NCBI RefSeq assembly: GCF_030010375.1
Contig: NZ_JASCRY010000001.1
Coordinates: 372,001-436,000 of the forward strand
Direction of reading: 5' to 3'
Length of the DNA stretch: 64,000 nucleotides
Origin: Flavobacterium yafengii
Lineage (GTDB): Bacteria > Bacteroidota > Bacteroidia > Flavobacteriales > Flavobacteriaceae
The notes under the pieces were generated by a model. That model was given only the letters and a program-made list of their open reading frames with translations. It did no database searches and had not been told where the DNA came from. Positions within the stretch are counted from its first letter, which is position 1, and each line of letters opens with the position of its first letter. Shown one piece after another: positions 1-9,484 of this stretch. Made by a program: the position numbers and the translations under genes.

Positions 1-105
1 TACATAATCAAAAATCTTATTCTAATTTCCGGAGCCCTTGTGGTTGCAGGAAAATACAATGAAAGGTATTATGCAGAAATGAATTTAAAATTAAGCGAAA
101 AATAA
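1..105 (+). CDS. C-terminal end of an unidentified, probably membrane, protein
   Basis: The first 34 codons of the window are open in frame 1 and end at a TAA at 103-105. The start lies outside the window. The visible part is a hydrophobic stretch (LILISGALVVAG) followed by a short polar tail rich in Lys and Glu, which looks like a last transmembrane helix and cytoplasmic end. DoxX-like membrane proteins end in a similar way, but there is too little sequence to assign a family. Confidence 0.5.
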   Translation, partial: YIIKNLILISGALVVAGKYNERYYAEMNLKLSEK

Positions 106-199
106 AAATCCAAATCCATTTCGTGTAATCAAAGATTTTATAATTTTATAATTACAGATAGTAAAATACCATTCATTAATCCGTGATCAATAAAATTAA

Positions 200-742
200 A
201 TGAAACCTATACTTTATAAAAGAGCGTCAACTCTAGACGAATTGGAACAAATTAGAACACTCCAATTACAAAATAGCTCTCAGAATATAAGTTCTGAAGA
301 AAAACTTCAAGAAGGATTTGTTACCGTACAACACTCCGTCGCCTTATTAGAACAAATGAATTCCGCTTGCGCACATATTATTGCCAAAGACAATGATATC
401 GTAGTAGGTTTTGCATTGGTAATGCTTTCTGGCTTTAGAAACGAAATTGAGGTTCTTATACCCCTATTTGAAAGAATCGATGAATTAGTACCTAAAGACA
501 AAACCTATGTTGTAATGGGACAAATTTGCATAGATAAAAACCATAGAAAACAGGGAATATTCCGAGGACTTTATCATTTTTATAAAGAGGAGCTGCACCA
601 TGAATTTGATTATTTAATCACCGAAGTTGCCGCTATGAACCTTCGTTCCATGTCAGCACACGAAGCAGCTGGGTTCAAAATAATTGATACTTTTGAAGAA
701 GATGGAATTGTTTGGAATATTATGCTTTGGGATTGGACATAA
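200..742 (+). CDS. GNAT family N-acetyltransferase
   Basis: This 180-residue protein has the size and layout of a single-domain GNAT acetyltransferase, which moves an acetyl group from acetyl-CoA to an amine. The acetyl-CoA loop is visible at about residues 111-123, where IDKNHRKQGIFRG follows a beta strand (GQIC). The C-terminal motif EVAAMNLRSMSAHEAAGFK (142-160) is the usual GNAT motif B region. The substrate cannot be read from sequence. The gene stands alone and converges on atpC, with a shared terminator between them. The ATG at 200 leaves a normal N-terminus. Confidence 0.85.
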   Translation: MKPILYKRASTLDELEQIRTLQLQNSSQNISSEEKLQEGFVTVQHSVALLEQMNSACAHIIAKDNDIVVGFALVMLSGFRNEIEVLIPLFERIDELVPKDKTYVVMGQICIDKNHRKQGIFRGLYHFYKEELHHEFDYLITEVAAMNLRSMSAHEAAGFKIIDTFEEDGIVWNIMLWDWT

Positions 743-744
743 AA

Positions 745-770
745 AAAGCCTAACAATTCTGTTAGGCTTT
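745..770. terminator. Bidirectional Rho-independent terminator
   Basis: AAAGCCTAACA and TGTTAGGCTTT form an 11-bp stem with a short loop, flanked by A-runs on the left and T-rich sequence on the right. It lies 3 bases after the GNAT gene and before the end of atpC on the other strand, so it can serve both. Confidence 0.85.
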
Positions 771-793
771 CATTTTTTATAATCGAGACTACT

Positions 794-1075
794 TTAGTCC
801 GCTAAAATAATAACTTTATTATCTTTCATTTCAATTGTTCCTGAATTGATTGCTAGCGTATAATTTTGATCATCTATCTTCGTGAATTTACTTGCTACTT
901 CTTTTGCGAAAGCGAAAGTAGAAGCTGTAATTTTCACGACACCTTTTCCTAAAATAGAAACGATTGGCGCGTGGTTATTCAAAATCTGAAAGCTTCCATC
1001 AACTCCTGGCAATGTAACCGAAGTCACTTCTGCTGAAAATAATTTTGCTTCTGGTGATACTATTTCTAAAATCAT
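794..1075 (-). CDS. atpC: F1Fo ATP synthase epsilon subunit (short form)
   Basis: AtpC sits in the central stalk of F1 and couples rotation to catalysis. The 93 residues correspond to the N-terminal beta-sandwich only: MILEIVSPE, GVDGSFQILNNHAPIVS and IEMKDNKVIILAD are the conserved strands. The usual C-terminal helical hairpin (bacterial AtpC is normally about 130-140 residues) is absent, so helix-based self-inhibition is not expected. Short forms are common in Bacteroidota. It follows atpD on the same strand after 77 bases that hold an AT-rich inverted repeat. No other ATP synthase genes are nearby; in this phylum atpDC usually lies apart from the main atp cluster. Confidence 0.95.
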   Translation of the reverse strand: MILEIVSPEAKLFSAEVTSVTLPGVDGSFQILNNHAPIVSILGKGVVKITASTFAFAKEVASKFTKIDDQNYTLAINSGTIEMKDNKVIILAD

Positions 1076-1082
1076 AATTTTT

Positions 1083-1149
1083 TCAATTATGAATTATGAA
1101 TTATAAATTATTTGAGGCTACCCAATTCATAATTTATAATTTATAATTC
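1083..1149. repeat. AT-rich imperfect inverted repeat between atpD and atpC
   Basis: AATTATGAATTATGAATTATAAATT-like sequence on the left is nearly complementary to the right arm (22 of 25 positions by eye). The arms are built from a 7-base unit close to AATTATR. The loop holds GAGGCTACCC. In the atpDC transcript it would form a long A-U hairpin. It could set relative atpD/atpC expression or mRNA stability, which is inference. Confidence 0.6.
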
Positions 1150-1152
1150 TTT

Positions 1153-2667
<1,515 letters not shown>

Positions 2668-2748
2668 TTATGTATTTATTAAATAGCTATTTAGGTTTAT
2701 GAAATAATACCAACCGAAACTTATCGATCAGACACTTTTTTCAGTGTG

Positions 2749-2778
2749 CAAAGATAATTTTTTAAAATATAAAATCAA
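2749..2778 (-). promoter_or_regulatory. Promoter of atpD-atpC
   Basis: On the minus strand TTG (2776-2778) is followed by 19 bases and then TATCTTTG (2749-2756). This is an exact match to the Bacteroidota -33/-7 consensus TTG-N17-23-TAnnTTTG. The predicted transcript would start near 2744 and carry a leader of about 80 bases beginning with a small ACACT/AGTGT hairpin. Confidence 0.8.
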
Positions 2779-2865
2779 TTATTTTTTTATAAAAAAAGGA
2801 ATTATTTAATTATTCATACGAATAGACCTAAAAAAAGGAAAAACATCATACTATCCGCAAAATAA

Positions 2866-2894
2866 ACAACCACCTACTGTAAAGCGGTGGTTGT
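2866..2894 (-). terminator. Terminator after the SGNH lipoprotein gene
   Basis: ACAACCACC and GGTGGTTGT form a 9-bp stem with an 11-base loop, 26 bases past the stop of the minus-strand hydrolase gene. The minus-strand sequence after it is T-rich (TTTATTTTG). Confidence 0.8.
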
Positions 2895-2919
2895 CCAAAA
2901 TATTTATTACAATTAATTA

Positions 2920-4398
2920 TTATAGCGTTGCTGGATACAAAATACGGTATAAACCAACATTTTTATTTTTAAAATTAGCTCCAAACTTTGCATTGATCGC
3001 TTCGGTAAACAAATTTGCAATTATAGCATATCCTCTTGGGCTAGGATGAACACCGTCTAATGAAAACATTCCTCCGGTTACGTATGTAGATGTAGTTGTA
3101 AAACCATTATAAACTATACCGCCATTTGCTAATTGATCCGTAACTGATTTTAGTTCCACAAATGCAAGACCTTTTGCATCAGCAATAGACTTAATAGTTA
3201 CGTTATAAGCATCTGTTGCAACTTTTACTTCTGCAATTTCTTCTTTTGACAAAACCCAGTTGTCAGCAAGAGGAACCGATACTCCATTTATAGCAGCAGC
3301 ATTTCCACCAACTAATGTACCAATAAAACTACGCGCTGGCAAGACTACTAAATCCTCAGCAGTGGCATGTCTAAAAGACGGGATACCAAAAGAAGTTCTG
3401 TCTGTTAAATAACTATCCACTATTACAACAGCATTTGCACCCGCTTTAAAATTTATTGTTCTTCTAGTTGCTTCAGTTGCGGTCAATAAGCCAGCATTTA
3501 CCATTGCTTGCAAACCCGCATTGTAATTCGCATAACCTGTATTTAGTTGTGCAGCACTAGCTGTCGATAATGCAACTGGATTGAAAGGTACTGTTGTAAA
3601 ATATGGTAAAGCAGTTACATATGGCAAATTTGCCACCACGCCTTTAGCACCTTTTGCAGTCATTGCATTTACAACATTTGAATAAACACTTGCGAAAACT
3701 GTTGGATCCGTAATATCATTACCACCATAGGTTGCCGGGTTCAAATTACCAGTTTGATTTCTACCAATACCACCAGAGGTAGCAAATGATAACACATCAT
3801 TACCCCCTATCCATAACGAAAAGAAAGTAGGATCTTGTGCAACAGCATCAGCTAGTACCGTTGTTGAGGCAGACGATGAAAACCTTGCGAAATAAGGATT
3901 CGCTTGCCCTGTTGCAACACCGGCAACATTTCCATAACTTGGCGCCACTAAATGATAACTTTTTGCTCCTGGCACACCCATGTTATTAAAAGAGCCTGCT
4001 AACTTAGTAGTAACCTCTGTTGACGGCAAACCTGCAACTGGAGTAGGTGCAGTACCATTAAAAAACAAACGCTGCCCTTGAATTACATTACCACCCAACA
4101 ACAAACCACCAACGTTATCAGCCATCAAAGGCGTTTTAAATTCACCTCCGCCTATCAAAGCAAACTGCTGCGAAATAATATTTGCATATGAACCTTGCTG
4201 AGCGGCTATGAATAATGCATTATCACTAAAACCGGCTGCATAAGAATCTCCAAGCGCTACGTACTTGGACACTGATGCCGTACCTGAGGTTAAAGACTTC
4301 CCATCAGATGAATTAGCGTCAATTGTCACCTCTTCCTCACTATCACACGCTACAAATGCTAAAGAAGCAAATAATAACCATTTGAAATTTTTTATCAT
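2920..4398 (-). CDS. SGNH/GDSL-family hydrolase, predicted lipoprotein
   Basis: Predicted outer-membrane or periplasmic lipoprotein of the SGNH (GDSL) esterase family. I place the start at 4398, because the 492-residue product then begins MIKNFKWLLF with a lipobox LAFVAC (Cys18). A longer reading frame from 4467 would bury the signal peptide and overlap the upstream gene. Catalytic blocks are visible: GDSYAAG (Ser52), Gly in GVPGAKS, GGND (198-201) and DGVH (Asp448, His451). SGNH enzymes cleave esters of lipids or acylated sugars. It lies 28 bases after a TonB-dependent receptor, and the pair probably works on one imported or surface substrate, not identifiable here. Confidence 0.88.
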   Translation of the reverse strand: MIKNFKWLLFASLAFVACDSEEEVTIDANSSDGKSLTSGTASVSKYVALGDSYAAGFSDNALFIAAQQGSYANIISQQFALIGGGEFKTPLMADNVGGLLLGGNVIQGQRLFFNGTAPTPVAGLPSTEVTTKLAGSFNNMGVPGAKSYHLVAPSYGNVAGVATGQANPYFARFSSSASTTVLADAVAQDPTFFSLWIGGNDVLSFATSGGIGRNQTGNLNPATYGGNDITDPTVFASVYSNVVNAMTAKGAKGVVANLPYVTALPYFTTVPFNPVALSTASAAQLNTGYANYNAGLQAMVNAGLLTATEATRRTINFKAGANAVVIVDSYLTDRTSFGIPSFRHATAEDLVVLPARSFIGTLVGGNAAAINGVSVPLADNWVLSKEEIAEVKVATDAYNVTIKSIADAKGLAFVELKSVTDQLANGGIVYNGFTTTSTYVTGGMFSLDGVHPSPRGYAIIANLFTEAINAKFGANFKNKNVGLYRILYPATL

Positions 4399-4426
4399 CG
4401 TTTTATAATTTAGTATTAATGAATGA

Positions 4427-7234
4427 TTACGGGTTGATTGTCCATGATACAAAATATTGCTGACCAATCAAACCAGCGCCTAACACTTGACCATATTCTT
4501 TACCACCAATATTTGAAGCTCCTATCTTTAATGTAGATTTCAAAGAAGGAATTAGGTAATTTAATTGTGCGTCTATAACTGTAGCAGCAGCTATTGTACC
4601 GTCAGCAAATGAAGACTGCCATAAATATTCGCTATTCCATCTTCCGCTTACGTTAAATCCAAAATTTGGGAGTAACTTTTCATTACCGATAGATGCTTTA
4701 ACGCGGTGTTTTGGTGTATTAAAACCCGCTTCAAAACTAGGGTCTTTTGACTGATCAAATTTGAATTCAGCATAATTGTAATTAACACCAATTTCAAAAT
4801 CTTTATACACTTTTCTGGATAATCCAAGACCAAATCCTAATGATTTAATTTCTAGCGGAGTATTTGTATACAATTGAAAAGTTCTTGTATTTCCATTTTG
4901 CAAAGCATGTAATGCTTTCGGTCCTTCTGGATTAGTTAAACCACCACCATCAAAAGCAGTTCCATACAAAGGAGTAATAACATTTAAGTTTCCGATAAAA
5001 TTATTGTAAACGTTATAATATCCATTAATATCAATTGAAGTTTTATTTATAAAAGATCGGTAACCTAATTCAAAAGCTTTTACTTCTTCTGGTTTAACTA
5101 CACCTGCATTTGTTTTTCTCAATAATGCAGGATTAGCCGCAGCTGCAAAAGCAAGAACAGATGATGCCGTATATGAATTTTCATATGCTCTTGTTCCGTT
5201 AATAGTCACCGAAGTACCTCCGGCAAATCCCTGACCTACAGTAGTTGCGATTGGTAAAGTTTCTACAAATCGTGTCAAGTTATCTGGTGCTGAACCAAGT
5301 AAAATTGCACTTCCCACATTGAATCCAATGTATTGATCTTGCGTAGTAGGGTTTCTAAAACCAGTTTGAAAAGACCCTCTGAAATTATGATTTTTGTTTT
5401 GTCCTGCGGAATATACAGCAGAAATTCTCGGAGAGTAGTTACCATCAAAATTCTGCGCTTTATCATAACGAATAGAACCGGTCAATTTCAAACGATCATC
5501 CATTAATTTTTTCATTATCTGTGTGTATACACCGTATTCATCATAACGTATCGGTCCAGCAGCATCTGTATAAATACGCCCAAATGAATTCAACTCGTAT
5601 TCTCTGTACGATCCACCAACCTGAATTTCAGCAAATTCTATCAAATCTTTAAAATTATAATTTGCATCAGAGTGGTAAATTCTTGAATTATCAACCAATT
5701 TTGAACCCGACAATACACTCGGGTCATTAATAACTTGATTAAATGCATTTTTAAATGCATCTGTTCCTGGTATCAATCTACCAGTATCTGCAGTAGCTCT
5801 CGCACGTGCATGTGATTGCTCAGGAGTAAATCCTCCTAGCGTTGATTGTATGTATGCCCCAGCATATTGTCCAAACCAAGTTCTGTCATCTTTCCATTTT
5901 CTGTTTACATTAATACCTGTAAACAACATGTCGTACGACTGACCGCCATCCTCAGTTGTAGTATATCCTCTTAAAAAGAAGTTTTTACCTTTGAATTCAA
6001 TTTTATGTTGTTGCATAAAAAAATTATTCAAATAATAACGGTTAGCTCCTTGGTAAACTGTATTTCCATAACCAAATTTACTTTGCACAATTACTTCTAA
6101 CTTTTCATCTCCGAATGGACGAATGTGTAAAGACAAATCAATTTTCGTATTGGAAACTCTATTGTCAGTCAAATCAACTTCATTGTATCCTGTTCTACTA
6201 ACATTAGAATTTGGAAGTAAATTTACCGCCGACGCAGGAATCAAATTTTGAGCTGCTAAAGCTTGACCAACTCCTTTGATATTTGTAGCAACTTCATCAC
6301 CGTAAACATTTATACCGTCATAATTAATAGTATTTCTATCAATCCCTTCACGTGTTTTATCATCATAATTTACTGCATGCCACTCTGTACCTCTCATGTA
6401 AGTAAAATTTACTTTACCTGCTATGTACTTATTGAATGCCTTAGCCATACGAAAACCATAATCAATATAGTCATTTGTACCAGCAGCTTTTTGAGAAGTT
6501 TGTCCAAATTTTGCATAACCAGTTATCCCTTCACTTGTAAATGGACTTCTACTGTTCATAAATAATATACCGTTGAAGGCATTTGCACCATATAATGCAG
6601 AAGAGGCTCCTGGCAGTAATTCAACGCTTTGAACATCAATTTCAGATAAACCTATTAAGTTTCCTAGTACAAAATTCAACAAGGGGGAAGAGTTATCCAT
6701 ACCATCTACCAATTGCATAAAACGGGTATTTGCAACAGATGCAAAACCACGCGTATTAATCGATTTAAATGACATACTTGAAGTATTCATTTGAACTTCT
6801 TTCATATTTTCTAATCCATCATAAAAAGATGGCGATGCCGTTTTCTTAATTTCAGCAATACCCATTCTTTCAATAGTCACTGGTGATTCTAGAACTCTTT
6901 CTGGGGTTCTTGATGCAGAGACTACAATTTCGTCTAATTTATTCTCTTCATCAACAAGCTTCACTATAACTTTTTGCGAGGAAGATGTTATTGAAACTCT
7001 TTTAGATTCATACCCTACACTCGTAACCTCAATTGTAAAAGGCGGTTTTCTAGACGATTGCAAAATAAAAGAACCATCGAAATCGGTAATCGTACCAGAA
7101 GTTTCTCCAACGATTTTAATATTGGCTCCAGGAATAGGTTGGTTGTTACTATCTGTAACAATACCTGAAATTGAATTTTGAGCAAAAGTTAGGCTACAAA
7201 AAAACAATGACAAAAAAAGTAAATACACTCTCAT
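4427..7234 (-). CDS. TonB-dependent outer-membrane receptor with CarboxypepD_reg-like N-domain
   Basis: The 935-residue protein starts with a signal peptide (MRVYLLFLSLFFCSLTFAQ). A CarboxypepD_reg-like beta-sandwich follows at about 22-105 (ISGIVTDSNNQPIPGANI). Next come a plug with SASRTPERVLESPVTIERM and ELLPGASSALYGANAFNG, and a long beta-barrel ending in an aromatic-rich strand. Such receptors import large nutrients across the outer membrane using TonB/ExbBD energy. No SusD partner is adjacent; the downstream neighbour is an SGNH hydrolase lipoprotein, which argues for an ester-containing or lipid-like substrate. Ligand unknown. Confidence 0.93.
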   Translation of the reverse strand: MRVYLLFLSLFFCSLTFAQNSISGIVTDSNNQPIPGANIKIVGETSGTITDFDGSFILQSSRKPPFTIEVTSVGYESKRVSITSSSQKVIVKLVDEENKLDEIVVSASRTPERVLESPVTIERMGIAEIKKTASPSFYDGLENMKEVQMNTSSMSFKSINTRGFASVANTRFMQLVDGMDNSSPLLNFVLGNLIGLSEIDVQSVELLPGASSALYGANAFNGILFMNSRSPFTSEGITGYAKFGQTSQKAAGTNDYIDYGFRMAKAFNKYIAGKVNFTYMRGTEWHAVNYDDKTREGIDRNTINYDGINVYGDEVATNIKGVGQALAAQNLIPASAVNLLPNSNVSRTGYNEVDLTDNRVSNTKIDLSLHIRPFGDEKLEVIVQSKFGYGNTVYQGANRYYLNNFFMQQHKIEFKGKNFFLRGYTTTEDGGQSYDMLFTGINVNRKWKDDRTWFGQYAGAYIQSTLGGFTPEQSHARARATADTGRLIPGTDAFKNAFNQVINDPSVLSGSKLVDNSRIYHSDANYNFKDLIEFAEIQVGGSYREYELNSFGRIYTDAAGPIRYDEYGVYTQIMKKLMDDRLKLTGSIRYDKAQNFDGNYSPRISAVYSAGQNKNHNFRGSFQTGFRNPTTQDQYIGFNVGSAILLGSAPDNLTRFVETLPIATTVGQGFAGGTSVTINGTRAYENSYTASSVLAFAAAANPALLRKTNAGVVKPEEVKAFELGYRSFINKTSIDINGYYNVYNNFIGNLNVITPLYGTAFDGGGLTNPEGPKALHALQNGNTRTFQLYTNTPLEIKSLGFGLGLSRKVYKDFEIGVNYNYAEFKFDQSKDPSFEAGFNTPKHRVKASIGNEKLLPNFGFNVSGRWNSEYLWQSSFADGTIAAATVIDAQLNYLIPSLKSTLKIGASNIGGKEYGQVLGAGLIGQQYFVSWTINP

Positions 7235-7558
7235 TGGGTTATAATTTGTTGGTTTATGACGCCAAAGTACAAATATTTTTGATATTAATAAAAAAGCCCC
7301 TAAAAAATTTCATATTTATCAGTTATTTTGCCTCATTCGCACTTATTCTATATTTATTTTTTATTATTATATGTTAAAAATTATGTAATAATAACAGAAT
7401 ATCATTATGCATGCATATAAAAAATACATTTATCACAAAAAAATTATTAATTTTTAGATATTTGATAAAAGTGATAAACAAGGGAAAATTTAACCTTTCC
7501 TTTACTCTTTTAAGGCTTTTAAAAAAGTACGGAGCTAAAAATTATTTATTCAAAAAAA
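7235..7558. other. AT-rich intergenic region without a supported gene
   Basis: This stretch lies between the TonB receptor start and the glmS terminator. It is strongly AT-rich. Short frames exist on the plus strand but show low-complexity Lys/Phe/Leu composition and no recognisable motif. The receptor's promoter should be in the left part; a weak candidate is TACTTTG on the minus strand near 7266-7272, one base short of the consensus spacing. Confidence 0.4.
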
Positions 7559-7586
7559 AGCCTCGAAAGAAAATCTTACGAGGCTT
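7559..7586 (-). terminator. Terminator after glmS
   Basis: AAGCCTCG and CGAGGCTT form an 8-bp stem, and the minus strand continues into a run of eight T. It lies about 40 bases past the glmS stop. Confidence 0.85.
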
Positions 7587-7627
7587 AGTTTAAAATAGTA
7601 TAATGTAAAACTGTTTTGTAAATAAAT

Positions 7628-9475
7628 TTATTCTACTGTTACAGATTTTGCTAAATTACGAGGCTGATCAACATTACAACCACGCATAACAGCAATGTGA
7701 TACGATAAAAGCTGTAATGGAATTGTAGTAATCAATGGTGATAAAGCATCTGATGTTTCAGGGATTTCAATAACATAATCCGCTAATTCACGCACTTGTG
7801 TATCACCTTTAGTTACTACGGCAATAATTTTCCCGCTTCTGGATTTAATTTCCTGAATGTTACTTACAATTTTATCGTAATGTCCTTGCTTTGGAGCAAT
7901 AACAACCACTGGCATCTGTTCGTCAATTAATGCAATTGGTCCATGTTTCATTTCAGCCGCAGGATATCCTTCAGCATGAATATAAGATATCTCTTTAAGC
8001 TTCAAAGCACCTTCAAGAGCTACAGGAAAATTATACCCTCTTCCTAAATAAAGGCAATTAGGGGCATCTTTAAAAACAGAAGCAATTTCTTTTGCTTTTT
8101 CATTTGTTTCCAAAGCTTCTTTTACCTTTTCAGGAATAATTTCTAATTCTTGCAAATAGGCATGAAAAGCAGAATTTGACAATGTTCCTTTGGCTTTAGC
8201 CAAACGCAAAGCTATCATTGTCAACACAGTAATTTGCGTAGTAAAAGCTTTAGTCGATGCCACACCTATTTCAGGTCCAGCATGTGTATAAGCTCCAGCA
8301 TGTGTTTCCCTAGAAATAGAAGAACCTACTACATTACAAACACCAAACACAAATGCTCCATGTTCTTTAGCTAGCTTTATTGCCGCCATAGTATCCGCCG
8401 TTTCTCCAGATTGCGAGATTGCAATCACTACATCTTTACTGTTTATTATTGGATTTCTATATCTAAATTCTGAAGCATATTCCACTTCAACAGAAATACG
8501 TGCAAATTCCTCAAAAATATATTCTGCAACTAAACCAGCATGCCACGAAGTTCCGCAAGCCACAATGATAATTCTATCAGCATTTAGAAATTTTTCTAAA
8601 TTATCCTCAACTCCTGCCATTTGAATAATACCTTCATTGGCATGAAGTCTTCCGCGATACGTATCTTTTATAACATTTGGTTGCTCGTAAATTTCCTTAA
8701 GCATAAAATGATCGTAACCACCTTTTTCAATTTGCTCTAAGTTCATTTGAAGCTCCTGAATATAAGGGTCAACTAAAGAATCATCTTTAATTTTTCTAAT
8801 TTTCATGGCTTTATGCAATCTAATATTTGCCATTTCGCCATCTTCAAGATAGATTGCGTTAGAAGTATATTCAATAAAAGGCGAAGCATCCGAAGCAATG
8901 AAATACTCTCCCTCTCCTACTCCAATTGCTAATGGACTTCCTAATCTGGCAGCAACAATTTCGTTTGGGTTTTTTTTGTCAAAAACAGCAATTGCATAAG
9001 CTCCCACTACTTGATTCAAGGCAACCTGAACTGCTTTTCCTAATTTTAAATTCTCTTTTTTTTGCACCTCTTCAATAAGATTTACCAATACCTCAGTATC
9101 AGTATCCGAATGAAAAACATACCCACGTTTTATTAATTCTTCTTTTAAAGGAGCGTAATTTTCAATAATTCCATTATGAATTATTGCCAAATCACCTGAA
9201 TTAGAAAGATGAGGATGAGAATTCACGTCATTTGGAACACCATGAGTTGCCCAACGCGTATGCCCTATTCCTATAGTTCCGTTTGTTGTAATTGCCTTAG
9301 AAGCTTTCTTTTCAAGATCCGAAACCTTTCCTTTTGTTTTACAAAGTTTTAGCTCTTCACCATCATACAGCATCACACCAGCACTGTCATAACCTCTGTA
9401 TTCGAGTCTCTTTAATCCTTTTATTACAATAGGATAAGCTTCTCTATAACCAATGTATCCAACGATTCCACACAT
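7628..9475 (-). CDS. glmS: Glutamine--fructose-6-phosphate aminotransferase (isomerizing)
   Basis: GlmS makes glucosamine-6-phosphate from fructose-6-phosphate and glutamine, the entry step to UDP-GlcNAc for peptidoglycan and lipopolysaccharide. The 615 residues have the family's layout. The N-terminal glutaminase has Cys2 as nucleophile (MCGIVGYIG) and RGYDSAG. Two SIS isomerase domains follow, with CGTSWHAG, SQSGETADT and GRGYNFPVALEGALKLKEIS, and the conserved end is NLAKSVTVE. It is the last gene of a unit with a glycogen-synthase-like gene and a DUF4270 lipoprotein; only 9 bases separate it from the latter. Confidence 0.98.
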   Translation of the reverse strand: MCGIVGYIGYREAYPIVIKGLKRLEYRGYDSAGVMLYDGEELKLCKTKGKVSDLEKKASKAITTNGTIGIGHTRWATHGVPNDVNSHPHLSNSGDLAIIHNGIIENYAPLKEELIKRGYVFHSDTDTEVLVNLIEEVQKKENLKLGKAVQVALNQVVGAYAIAVFDKKNPNEIVAARLGSPLAIGVGEGEYFIASDASPFIEYTSNAIYLEDGEMANIRLHKAMKIRKIKDDSLVDPYIQELQMNLEQIEKGGYDHFMLKEIYEQPNVIKDTYRGRLHANEGIIQMAGVEDNLEKFLNADRIIIVACGTSWHAGLVAEYIFEEFARISVEVEYASEFRYRNPIINSKDVVIAISQSGETADTMAAIKLAKEHGAFVFGVCNVVGSSISRETHAGAYTHAGPEIGVASTKAFTTQITVLTMIALRLAKAKGTLSNSAFHAYLQELEIIPEKVKEALETNEKAKEIASVFKDAPNCLYLGRGYNFPVALEGALKLKEISYIHAEGYPAAEMKHGPIALIDEQMPVVVIAPKQGHYDKIVSNIQEIKSRSGKIIAVVTKGDTQVRELADYVIEIPETSDALSPLITTIPLQLLSYHIAVMRGCNVDQPRNLAKSVTVE

Positions 9476-9484
9476 AGTCTTTCT

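Noticed and set aside
1083..1149. Possible CRISPR-like or tandem array between atpD and atpC
   Set aside because: The units are 7-base AT-rich words without spacers; this is an inverted repeat, not an array.
4399..4467. Upstream start of the SGNH lipoprotein at 4467
   Set aside because: It would overlap the TonB receptor gene and put 23 polar residues before the lipoprotein signal.
7411..7593. 60-codon plus-strand frame in the gap before glmS
   Set aside because: Low-complexity Lys/Leu/Phe content, runs through the glmS terminator, and has no promoter box or family likeness.
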